From QQUD01 sp039029915 (GTDB taxonomy: Bacteria > Chloroflexota > Anaerolineae > Promineifilales > Promineifilaceae), in NCBI GenBank assembly GCA_039029915.1, contig JBCCFD010000104.1, forward strand, positions 1 to 18,894: a stretch of 18,894 nt of DNA. The letters are read 5' to 3'. Positions 6,044 to 15,600 of the stretch are shown here, piece by piece; position 1 is the stretch's first letter; every line of letters starts with the position of its first letter. Below the pieces are notes generated by a model. It saw nothing but the letters and a program-made list of their open reading frames with translations, was not told where the DNA came from and ran no database searches. The position numbers and the translations under genes are program-made.

Positions 6044-7909
6044 GTGAGCATCAATCTGTTAAGTTCTACATCCGTCTCCACTTCTATTGCATTGCCAAAG
6101 GAGCTCCAACAATTACTTCAGCAAATTGTAAATGATGTCGTTTCACGACTCGGATGCATCGGTGCCATTGCGACGACGCTTGAACAGGGAAATGCGCTTC
6201 ATGTACGAGCCGCTTCATTTGATGTGCCTGATAATGTTGTCGAGCAATATCTGAATAAGGAAGGCCTCACCCTTTTTAATGAAGATGCCGTTGTTTACTT
6301 AGACAAAGACAAGAAAAATTTAAATGGTCTTTTCCTAAACGAAACGGGTGATGAACCTAAACACGCTGTCTCTGACCGACTATTTGACCTTTTACGGCCG
6401 TTAGCAAGCCGACGATTTTCAGATAAGCTTCAACGTGAGTTTGGCATCAAGCAAGTTGTCGCTGTCCCCTTTATTTTACGAAACGAAATGGTGGGCAGTT
6501 TAATCGCCACCAAACAATCCGAATTTAGTCAACAAGATATTGAAATATTATCTGCATTTGGCCAACAAACGGCCGTTGCGATTCAAAGTCAGAAGCGCCT
6601 CAGCTCAATGGAAGTGCTCGAGCGCATTATCTTTTCGATGCAAGAAAAGATGCTCAACGAGACAAAGGTGCTACAAACCATTGTCGATACAGTTGTTAAC
6701 GACTTAAATTATGTTGGCGCCATGGTTGCCACCCTTGAAATGGGAAATTCACTCCCAGTTAGAGCCTATGCTTTAAAAAGCAATTTGGCTAATTTGCTTT
6801 CAAAATTGGAATCAAAGGCTGGCATTTCATTGGTCGGACCCCGGGCCGTTGTCTTTTTAGATGACGAAAAGTACAAAGACAATCTCAGTGTTAAAGCGGT
6901 GAAGGGGTTAAACGGCCGTCCTGAAAAATACATCATGTCTGGCTCACTCCACGATCTTCTGCGCCCAATCGCTGACAAAAGCCTCGCCAGCATCGCCCAA
7001 AGAATTCTGCAAATCAAACAGGTGATCGCTGTCCCCTTCTTCTTAGAAAACGAGGTTGTTGGCAACCTTTTTGTGGCTAGCAGTAAAAAAAGCTTTTCAG
7101 AATGGGAAATTAGTGTTTTGACCGCCTTCGGGCAGCAGGCCGCAGTCGGCATTCGAAATGCGCGACTGTACAACGAAACTGAGAAACAGAGGCAAATTGC
7201 CCAAATGTTTGGCCGCATGGCATTTAGCTCAACGGCGGCTGTCCACGCCCTCGGTAACCATCTCAGCTCCGTTCACACTTATCTACAGATGTTAACCACC
7301 TTCAAAGAGTTCCCCGAGCAACATCAAGAGCACCTGCTCAACAACAGTCATGCCATCTTAGGGCGCTTGGAAAAGGCATCGCGGCTTCTTGATAATCTCC
7401 ATGAGCCGTGGCACCAACTTGAAGATCGCCCAGTTAATGTCAACGACTGCTTAAACATCGCCATTCGTGAAGTTTTTCCCGAAATATTGCAAGAACTGCA
7501 AGAAGAAACCATTGTGACTGATGATGAATATCGCGTTCACATCAACCTCCAATTTGATCTTCCATTGTTGCAAACTTCAAACGATATGCTCACTGAGGCA
7601 TTCCGCGTTCTTATCAAAAACGGAAAGGAAGCAATGGCTCATTCTGAAACAAAGAATTTGTGGATAAGTTCAGCCAGTCGGGAATCTAGTGAGCTTGTCA
7701 TTTTAATCGAGGATAGCGGTCAGGGAATTCAACCAGAAAATCTGCAAAACATTTTCGAGCTAGGCTGGTCAACAAAAGGGACGCAAGGGATGGGTTTTGG
7801 CCTATTTTGGACCCGCGACTTTATCCGAGGCTTAAATGGCGAAATTACGGTTCAAAGCGTTATTGATGAGGGCACAACGTTTACAATCGTTCTTCCAACG
7901 GCATCATAA
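6044..7909 (+). CDS. Cytoplasmic sensor histidine kinase with two GAF domains
   Basis: A 621-residue kinase without transmembrane helices, so it should sense a cytoplasmic signal. Two GAF domains lie at about residues 15-185 and 200-362 and are clearly duplicates of each other (TLEQGN / TLEMGN, DLLRPLA / DLLRPIA, IKQVVAVPF / IKQVIAVPF, LSAFGQQTAV / LTAFGQQAAV). The likely phospho-acceptor is H401 in AAVHALGNHLSS, an unusual H-box lacking the common HE pair. The ATPase domain keeps the N-box N526 (IKNGKEAM), D557 in the G1 box DSGQGI, the F-box ELGWSTK, and the G2 box GMGFGLF (582-587). GTG 6044 is the start, with weak AGGG upstream. No response regulator is adjacent, so it is an orphan. GAF ligand unknown. 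Confidence 0.85.
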   Translation: MSINLLSSTSVSTSIALPKELQQLLQQIVNDVVSRLGCIGAIATTLEQGNALHVRAASFDVPDNVVEQYLNKEGLTLFNEDAVVYLDKDKKNLNGLFLNETGDEPKHAVSDRLFDLLRPLASRRFSDKLQREFGIKQVVAVPFILRNEMVGSLIATKQSEFSQQDIEILSAFGQQTAVAIQSQKRLSSMEVLERIIFSMQEKMLNETKVLQTIVDTVVNDLNYVGAMVATLEMGNSLPVRAYALKSNLANLLSKLESKAGISLVGPRAVVFLDDEKYKDNLSVKAVKGLNGRPEKYIMSGSLHDLLRPIADKSLASIAQRILQIKQVIAVPFFLENEVVGNLFVASSKKSFSEWEISVLTAFGQQAAVGIRNARLYNETEKQRQIAQMFGRMAFSSTAAVHALGNHLSSVHTYLQMLTTFKEFPEQHQEHLLNNSHAILGRLEKASRLLDNLHEPWHQLEDRPVNVNDCLNIAIREVFPEILQELQEETIVTDDEYRVHINLQFDLPLLQTSNDMLTEAFRVLIKNGKEAMAHSETKNLWISSASRESSELVILIEDSGQGIQPENLQNIFELGWSTKGTQGMGFGLFWTRDFIRGLNGEITVQSVIDEGTTFTIVLPTAS

Positions 7910-7918
7910 ATCATTCGT

Positions 7919-10657
7919 TTACTCAAACCAACGTCGAATCAACTCAACCTCAAACCGATAGCCATCATCAGCTTGAGTAATGAGTTCACGGCTTTGCAAA
8001 TCTGCCAGACCGTTTTCTAATTCAAGCAAACTCGGAAAATATTCGACAAGCTGTGCTCTTTTTGCTGCCCCAAATTCCCCTTGTTTAGCAATAAAACGCA
8101 AGATTTCAAGCCCCACTAAATCAACTTGGTTTTTCTCAATATCAGCAAAGAAGAAGCTACCGTGTTCAATAGCGTGAGGAACGGCCGTATTGACATCCTC
8201 TAGCGTTGCTAAGCGGCGCTGGGTCGGCACCTGCTCGTTTTTCATAGCAACCACCTCTGCACACAAAAGTTGAATCAAAAAAGGGTGTCCCGCCGTCAAA
8301 TCAAATAGCCTTTGAATGGCATCAGGGCTATATTTCAACTGATAGCCAACCACAGGCGACTCAATCAATTGAAACGCCTCCCTCTCGCTTAGATAACCCA
8401 CATGAATAACCTGAACATTGATCAAGTAACTCGACCAGCGTTGAAACTCTTTTAATGTGTGAGACCCCGACAAAAGCACCTTAAACTTGAGCCGATGCTG
8501 AATAAGGTGCCGGATCATTCCTAGAATCACAGTCTCATCAAAACGTCCCTTTTCAAACATTTGCTCAAGCACTTCAAACTCGTCAAGCATCAATAATGCC
8601 ACGTTTGACTCAAGGGTTTCGTCGACCTCATCCAACCAATCTTCAAAGCAGGTAAAAGGATCGTCCAGCAAATCATCTTTGGTTAATGGCGGAAGTGATA
8701 AGCGACGCTGCCGTTCAGCGGAGCGAGTCATGCTGCGCGCTAAATTGTACAAAAATCCAGCTTCATCTTTTGATCGAGTGGCAGGCCCCTGTAAATCGAC
8801 AAACATCGGCACGATTGTTGAGGGTAAAAGACGACCCAAATTGTTCAATAGTGAGGTTTTGCCAACCCGTCGCTGACCGTAAAGCAAAAGGGGGGGCTGA
8901 CGTTTATCCAAAATCAACTGCTCAATTCGGGCGCTAATGTCAGTTCGACCCACAAAAATTTCTTGTTGCTCGGTAAGCGGCACCCCAATAATGTAGGGAC
9001 TATCGATTTCCTGCTTGAGTTCGGCCTCTTCGGCCAGCGAAAGGCTTTCGCTGGCGACAAGTTGACGCCACTGTTCAGCGATTGGATGAAAGCGCAGAGC
9101 GTATGGTTCGCTGCTGCGAGTCAACTCACGAAGTAATCCATCCAACCGATCTTCAACCGCGTTTAGGGCTAACCGCTGATTGTAGGCACTCTCTTGCTGT
9201 TGAGCGGCTTCAGCATCCTGGCTAATTCGGCTAAAACTACGCAGTAGCGGGCTAGCTAGCCCCTCTAATTCCCCGGCAGACAGTTTGGCGTATACCTGCC
9301 CTAGCAGTGTCAGCGTCTTGCTTCCTTCAAGCTGTTGGGCGTCTAACTCAATTCGGGCTGACTGGGCCGCCCATCGTTGGTGTGAACTGCTGAGGTAGGC
9401 AAGCGCTTTTTCTCCTTCTATCGGCCAATTTTTTAGCACAAAGGTGAGGTAGCTATCAAGATTTAGCAAGGGCAAACGCTGGTATTCATCCCAAAATGCT
9501 GAATGATAGCGAAACAACGGCCGTTTCCCGCTATCCTGTGCTCGACCCTCGTCCAAACGATTCAGCACGTTATTCCAAATAAGCAAAAATGGATACATCA
9601 CCACAGGGCGCCACCAGGCCAAAGTTAAGCCAAGTAAAATACCTGCCAACCCAAACCAGACAACTTGAAAAAGCACCTCAGTGTTACCCAAAAAGAAAAG
9701 GATGCCTGCCCCGCTCCCCAAACCACCAGCCAAAGCACCCGCACCCGCACCCGCAAACCGTTCGGCCAACGCGTAAGGCACGGCGAAAAGGGAGCAAAAT
9801 AAAGCAAGAAAAGCGAGCGTTCCTAAAAGATTGTTAACAGTTCCATTCAATTGAAGCTGGTAAATGCCAACCGGTAGGGCAACTAGCAAGCCACCCACTA
9901 GTCCTCGTCGCCAAGACCTAGACCGTAAAAAAATAACGAGTCCAAACGGCAATCCTAATAAGAACGAGGCGATGATATTTCCCTGAAAAAATGAAGCAAA
10001 CAGTCCGCCTCCAATCCCAATCAAGATGCCAATCACGACCCCGCTTATTTGGCGTATCAGGGAATATGAGCTGTTTCCCTCGTTTGGCGTAATCCCTAAA
10101 GCAACGCCGAACGCCAACCCCCCGCTTAGTCCAGCGGCCAGGCCAATAACGGCCGTTTCCAACCCCACTCGGCTCAATGTGAAATTGCCGAAGGTAAGTA
10201 CCTGCCCCTCAATTAAGGTCAATAGTTGCCCGCCAAATAATCCCACGATTAAGCTCACTGAAATGCCAACCGGCACCCCTAAGGCAACGCTGCTGGCTAA
10301 CCCAACCGTGACTGATATGGCTAAGCCAAGCGAAATCCCCAAGACAACATTGATCAAAATCGTTTGGGCCGATTGATTTGCCAAGCGGCCCAATAGAATG
10401 ACAATCGCTGTCACCACAAACGGCCAGGCCAAATAGCTCTGAAAAATAACGCGCCATAAACGGCCGTTTTTCCACTGATAGCGAGGCAGCTCTGTTAACG
10501 AAAAATCGGGGCGAATTGTTAGGTCAATTTGTTTAATATGATTATTCCAAGCGGCAGGGTGGAAAAAAAGCCAAAAAAGAAGGCGGAAGCTACCGAGAAC
10601 AAGATTGTCTTGCAAAATTGGCGAATTGCTATACGAATCACTCTCCACCTGGCTCAT
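7919..10657 (-). CDS. Multi-pass membrane protein with C-terminal P-loop ATPase domain
   Basis: A 912-residue protein with an unusual build. Residues about 60-350 are a glycine-rich, very hydrophobic region with perhaps ten membrane helices built from GLxxG-type motifs. A soluble helical linker of about 240 residues follows. The ATPase module has Walker A GQRRVGKT (594-601) and Walker B LMLDEFE (D692, E693), followed by an AGHPFLIQLLC helix as in archaeal-type/AAA_16-like ATPases. The last 60 residues look like a winged helix. It is translationally coupled to the upstream SARP-ATPase gene (ATGA, 10654-10657) and its ATPase domain resembles that protein's. Similar glycine-rich membrane regions occur in some NACHT/STAND proteins. 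I infer a membrane sensor or effector driven by nucleotide state; substrate and role are unknown. Confidence 0.8.
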   Translation of the reverse strand: MSQVESDSYSNSPILQDNLVLGSFRLLFWLFFHPAAWNNHIKQIDLTIRPDFSLTELPRYQWKNGRLWRVIFQSYLAWPFVVTAIVILLGRLANQSAQTILINVVLGISLGLAISVTVGLASSVALGVPVGISVSLIVGLFGGQLLTLIEGQVLTFGNFTLSRVGLETAVIGLAAGLSGGLAFGVALGITPNEGNSSYSLIRQISGVVIGILIGIGGGLFASFFQGNIIASFLLGLPFGLVIFLRSRSWRRGLVGGLLVALPVGIYQLQLNGTVNNLLGTLAFLALFCSLFAVPYALAERFAGAGAGALAGGLGSGAGILFFLGNTEVLFQVVWFGLAGILLGLTLAWWRPVVMYPFLLIWNNVLNRLDEGRAQDSGKRPLFRYHSAFWDEYQRLPLLNLDSYLTFVLKNWPIEGEKALAYLSSSHQRWAAQSARIELDAQQLEGSKTLTLLGQVYAKLSAGELEGLASPLLRSFSRISQDAEAAQQQESAYNQRLALNAVEDRLDGLLRELTRSSEPYALRFHPIAEQWRQLVASESLSLAEEAELKQEIDSPYIIGVPLTEQQEIFVGRTDISARIEQLILDKRQPPLLLYGQRRVGKTSLLNNLGRLLPSTIVPMFVDLQGPATRSKDEAGFLYNLARSMTRSAERQRRLSLPPLTKDDLLDDPFTCFEDWLDEVDETLESNVALLMLDEFEVLEQMFEKGRFDETVILGMIRHLIQHRLKFKVLLSGSHTLKEFQRWSSYLINVQVIHVGYLSEREAFQLIESPVVGYQLKYSPDAIQRLFDLTAGHPFLIQLLCAEVVAMKNEQVPTQRRLATLEDVNTAVPHAIEHGSFFFADIEKNQVDLVGLEILRFIAKQGEFGAAKRAQLVEYFPSLLELENGLADLQSRELITQADDGYRFEVELIRRWFE

Positions 10658-12300
10658 TCTGTATCCTTCGGCAAGAAAGATTGTATTTGTAAAAGAGCGT
10701 CTTCTCTCCAGAAATCCCCTTCTTCATTCTCTTCGAGCGCGATGAGACGTTCACGGCACAAAATTTGGAGTGGCATTGGCATCAGTTGGCTTTTCTCCAA
10801 TATCCACTCTGTATCAGCCGCTGGGAAAGGAAGCGGTGAACTCGAAATTAACTGTCGCGCTTCATCTTCATTAAAGGCGCGCAGCATCGCCGTGTATCCA
10901 AAAATATTAAAAAATGGCGACCCAAACCCCTGAGAAGTTGCTAGCTCATTGGGAGGCTGGTGACTGCTTAAAACAAAACCGAGCTGACCATCTAGCTGGT
11001 TGGTTGCTAACGAACGCAAGCTCTCCCAAAAGGCATCGTCTAAGGTTGCGCCATATCGGCTTAAAGCGACCCCAATCTCATCAAAAATAATAATGGTTGG
11101 TGAAGTCAGTTCATCAGCCACAATATCAAGAAATGTATCCAAATCACATGGGGTCGAAGGCAGTGACAGCCCCATATGTGTCAGCAGATAAGAAAGTAGG
11201 CGATTGAGTTCCCCAAATCTAGCATCTTGAAAGTCAACAAACACCCAGCGATATTGGTTGGGGTGGTCTAACCAGTTTGCCGTTTGATCTGGTCTTCTTT
11301 GATCGGATGGAACAGAATGAATCGATTTGAGATAATGCAGCAGTGATGTTTTACCACTGCGCCGGGGACCAATGATAGCTGCGTTTTGAAACGGCCGTTT
11401 TTGAAATAGCCGAAAAATTCGTTTAACAATTGCCTCTCGGCCAAAAAAGCGGGCGGGATACGTAATTGGTGGTCCGGCAATAAATGAAGGCGGCGGGACC
11501 GCTTTTTCAGCTTGTGTGGGTGCTTCAGAAATTAACTTCACCTCTGGACGCGGGTTTGCAAAAGCGGATGGCGTTTCTTTTCCATACCGAATTTCATGCA
11601 GGAGCAATACGGTTTCATCTGCTGGGTCTACCTGAAGTTCATTCCGAAGGATATCCACAAGGCCTTCATAATGGTCAACGGCCGTATCCAGCTGCCCATC
11701 CAATGCGAATAAGCGAATCAAATGTCGATGGGATGCTTCACGGGTGGGCTCGATATCAATAAGTTGCTGAGCAATTTCAATGCCAGCCTCATACTTACCA
11801 GTTAATTCATAACGCCCAATTAAGTCATCGGCCGTTTTAAGAAAGAGCTGATGCCGCTTACGCCGCTCACGCTCTTGCCAATATTCAAATTCAGGAGCGT
11901 CTCTCAAATGAAATTCCGCCAGAAAATCACCTCGATGCATTGAGATAGCTTGGGCTAACTGTTCATCAATGCCGCTCGCCCGAAACGAATCAAATTGCTC
12001 GATATCTAGCTCATACAGACTATCGAAGTTAAACCCAACGGTTTGATTTTCGATAAGCAGATAGTCGGCTAAATTCTGCCGCAGCTTCATAACAACGCCG
12101 CGCAGATTTCGCCGTGCATCTTCATCGCGCATTTCCCCCCAAAACAGCGAGGCAATTGTTTGACGGGGAAACGGCCGTTTATTGAGCATTAAGTAGAACA
12201 AGATTCCCAATGCTTTTGATGAAACTAGGGAGTTTAGTGGTTGATCATCAATTTTGATTTGATAAGGCCCCAATAAGGACACTTTTAGTACTTTTTTCAT
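10654..12300 (-). CDS. SARP/BTAD-type transcriptional regulator fused to a P-loop ATPase
   Basis: A 548-residue regulator. Residues about 5-95 form an OmpR-like winged helix (LVSSKALGILFYLML, SLFWGEMRDEDARRNLRGVV) and about 95-245 the helical BTAD domain typical of SARP regulators. A linker leads to an ATPase with Walker A GPRRSGKT (311-318, K317) and Walker B IIIFDEIG (D407, E408). It lacks the long TPR tail of the larger SARP-STAND (AfsR-like) proteins. ATG 12300 is the first possible start after an in-frame stop at 12310-12312, and no Shine-Dalgarno sequence precedes it, so it may be leaderless. Its stop overlaps the start of the membrane-ATPase gene (ATGA). The ATPase domains of the two proteins appear homologous. 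DNA target and ligand are unknown; the divergent surface-protein gene is a natural candidate. Confidence 0.85.
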   Translation of the reverse strand: MKKVLKVSLLGPYQIKIDDQPLNSLVSSKALGILFYLMLNKRPFPRQTIASLFWGEMRDEDARRNLRGVVMKLRQNLADYLLIENQTVGFNFDSLYELDIEQFDSFRASGIDEQLAQAISMHRGDFLAEFHLRDAPEFEYWQERERRKRHQLFLKTADDLIGRYELTGKYEAGIEIAQQLIDIEPTREASHRHLIRLFALDGQLDTAVDHYEGLVDILRNELQVDPADETVLLLHEIRYGKETPSAFANPRPEVKLISEAPTQAEKAVPPPSFIAGPPITYPARFFGREAIVKRIFRLFQKRPFQNAAIIGPRRSGKTSLLHYLKSIHSVPSDQRRPDQTANWLDHPNQYRWVFVDFQDARFGELNRLLSYLLTHMGLSLPSTPCDLDTFLDIVADELTSPTIIIFDEIGVALSRYGATLDDAFWESLRSLATNQLDGQLGFVLSSHQPPNELATSQGFGSPFFNIFGYTAMLRAFNEDEARQLISSSPLPFPAADTEWILEKSQLMPMPLQILCRERLIALEENEEGDFWREDALLQIQSFLPKDTE

Positions 12301-12699
12301 GCAGGTTTGTCAAAATGTTTCAAAATAAACGCCCGATCAACGGTAAATAAACGAATCATTGGCACCCCTTTGCTAAAATACTGTTGGCTTATTATCATGA
12401 ACGGCCATTACTCATGCAAGATAATCACTTGGAAACGGCCGTTGTTCACAAAAATTAAGGACTATTTTGCCAACGACACCTTCAAAAGGTACAGATAATC
12501 TAACAAAAGGCAAATGAATGATAAAAGCAATAGCTAAATTCTTTACTAACAAATATTAAAAGGCTTAAGCGAGAAGCAAATAAATTTCGGGAATAAACCG
12601 TTATTGGCTTCTCCAAGAAGTAAACTATTTCAAGCTTCAGATTTTCCAAAAACTTTTTATGGTTTACGTAGCCACCTTCATTCATCTCTGGTAGGAATC
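12301..12699. other. Divergent intergenic region between the SARP-ATPase operon and the surface-protein gene
   Basis: About 400 bp with no supported gene. It contains an ACGGCCGT copy at 12435-12442 and a variant ACGGCCAT at 12404-12411. On the minus strand a TTGATC with CATTTT 17 bases further on lies just before ATG 12300; this is a weak promoter candidate that would give a nearly leaderless mRNA. An open frame runs back from the surface-protein gene to a TTG at 12604, but nothing there looks like protein. The SARP regulator may bind in this region; no direct-repeat operator was recognised. Confidence 0.4.
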
Positions 12700-15600
12700 A
12701 TGACGGGACTAAAAAAACGGTATAAGAAATCATCAAAAGCACAAGCAATGGTCGAATTTGCGCTAATTGCCACCGTCCTCCTTATGCTTATCTTCATTGT
12801 TATTGAAGCCGCTCGTATCTTGTGGGCATGGAACACGGTTCAAAACTCGGCTCGGGAAGGGATTCGCTATGCGATTACGGGTCAAACCTTAGGAAACGAC
12901 TTTTGCCCGGTTGATGGCTTCCCCAAGTTTGACGATAACGGCCGTGACGTTTGTAATTTAGGTGATAATAACCGAATTGCCTCAATTATTGTTCGCTCAC
13001 ACAACGGTCTTAGCGGTTTACCCTTAAATGAGACATCCAATGCCTTTGAAGATGACAATTACTACAATATTGAAATCTGGGGGGTAAATCCTGAGGCTGA
13101 AGACGGTCAACTCCTCTACGATTTTGGCGGTCTTCCTAATTATCCCGTCGTCGTTCGGGTCACTTATCGGGTTCCGATAATCACCCCGCTTCTCCGCCCC
13201 ATAGCCCCAAGCGTCCCCGTCTTTGGGCAGGTTGCTTTAACCAACGAAAACTTTGGTTCACTATCTAGCGGGAATGTTGGCCAAGGTTTACCCCCTGTTA
13301 TTCCTTCAATTCCCACACCCGGGGTAACCCCATCGCCCACCCCATCACCCACAGCTACATCTACATCAGATGGGCCACCACCAGACCCAACCGAAACAGG
13401 AACAGCCACAGCTACATCAACCCCAGCCGTTTGTCCGGTCAACTTTGTTCAGCCACCAGTCGCTGATCAGACCTCGGTGCTCGTCACTGGTGAAATTGGT
13501 GCGACCGTCGAAATTTGGGACATTACAACTGATCCAGAAACACTACTCGGAACCACGACATTATTAGATCGACCTGGATATCTTTGCGGTGGCTTTGCAG
13601 ACTTTGTCCCCGCAACGCATCCAGCATTAAGTATCCCTTTGGTCTCAGGGCACTTTATTGAGGTACGCCAATTTGTTAATGGCACTTTACACTCAACCGA
13701 TGTTGGTATCGTGCTGGATGAAGCCCCAACAGCCACACCCACTGAAACAAATACGCCGGCTCCAACGCCAACTGAAACGGGAACGCCTACCGTAACACCA
13801 ACCAATACACCTGGGTCAGCATTTATCACCTTGCTACCAAACTGTGGTGGCTCAAATAACATAGGCAACACCGTTACCGTTACGGTGCTTGGGTTTAACT
13901 GGCCAGACGATCAGGACATTGCCATCTTCTGGGATTCAACCTCTGCTCAAACAGTCATCCTGGACGAAAACCACAACGGTAGCTTTTCATTCACCTTTAC
14001 GGTAAATAATATCGATCCTGGAACTTATCAAGTTCTCGCCAGCGCACCAATTGGGGATCAAACCGCAACCTATACGGTGCCCTGCGATAACTTTGTACCG
14101 ACTCCAGTCACATCGACACCAACCAATACACCAAGACCGATCGATTTGGTCATGGTAAGCCCACCAGAAATCGTGAGCTCCTTACCTATTACCGCTTATA
14201 CACCGGTTGACTTTAGCGTCATCATCACAAACACGGGTGACGTAGATGTAAACTCACAGTTCTTTGTTGATATCTACCTTGATCCGACTGATGTCTTCAC
14301 AACACACATTCCGATTGAGCAGAGCTCAGGTTATTCTGCGATTAGTTCTTTGGCAGGTGGTGAATCTAAAGTCATTACGATCACCTCTCAGCTTGGCTTT
14401 GAAAACGATCCTGCCACTCATATGGTTTACGGAATGGTCGACTCTGCTGGTGTACCGGGCCAAGGTCAAATCTTCGAGCCAATCGAAACCAACAACATTT
14501 CGGACCCGGCTGAAGTGACGGGCATCATCTCTGCAGACACACCGACCCCAACGCCAACTGTTGATCCATCTGGTTCCAACATTATTGCTGGGACAGTCAA
14601 CAGTCGTGTCGTCGAGTGGGCCACTCAGTTCCGAGCTGTCGTGACCCTAATCGACAGCAGCGGTAATATTTTCGCCGTCACTGATTCGGATGAAAATGGC
14701 TATTATCAATTCTTGAATGTGCCAGACGACACGTACACCGTCTATTCTTGTATTGACATTGACGGTATTGGTTACTTTGGCGTTCGGTTGGGGATTGTGC
14801 CACCGAATCCAGTGGCAAATATTTACATGCTGCCTGGACCATGCGGTGTTTCGACCCAAACGAACCAACCACCAAATGTGGTCCATCCTGGAGACCAATA
14901 CAATCTTGAAGGTGACGGCGTGTCACTGATCATTAGCGCCACCGATCCAGAAAATGACACTCTGACTTACAGCGCAATTGGTTTACCACCAAATCTGTCA
15001 ATCAACGCTACAACAGGTGAAATATTCGGAACGATTGCCAATGGATTTGCTGGAGAGTATCCGGTTGGTGTAACCGTTGACGACGGTACAAACCAGACAA
15101 GCATTCTATTTACATGGCATGTTTTAGCGGATGAATTACGCTTTGAAACATTCAGAGTACTTAACGTAAGTAGTTCAGACTGGGTCACCGTTACCACAAC
15201 AAATAGCTATATTGATATGGTTGTTGTCTGCTCAACGCGCTATCCAACATCTGGGACGCTTATTCCAAGAGTCGTCCGTGTGCAGAATGCCAATATTGGG
15301 AACTCTTTCCAAGTTATTCTGCAAAACCCAAGCGGACTCCCAGTTTCAGCATCAATTGTGGACTGTATGGTTATGGAAGCAGGCACATGGCAATTACCAG
15401 ACGGCCGTAATATTGAGGCACAAAAATATATCAGTACGGTTACTGATAGGAATGGCTCATGGAATGCAGAAGCACAAACCTACGGGCAAGCGTACTCCAA
15501 TCCTATCGTATTTGGTCAAGTTATGACCTTCAACGATCCAAACTGGTCTGTATTCTGGTCAAGAGGTAATTCAAGAACAGCACCACCAAGTAGTGCAAAC

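Noticed and set aside
9589..10376. Open frames opposite the membrane-ATPase gene
   Set aside because: They mirror the glycine- and alanine-rich membrane helices of the real gene and show no domain or start signal.
12604..12699. TTG start giving a longer N-terminus for the surface protein
   Set aside because: The extra 32 residues look like translated intergenic DNA; the TadE-type N-terminus begins properly at ATG 12700.
13164..13871. Two long minus-strand frames rich in Val and Gly opposite the surface-protein gene
   Set aside because: They are the antisense reading of Thr/Pro repeat codons; the plus-strand frame has clear domains and continues on both sides.
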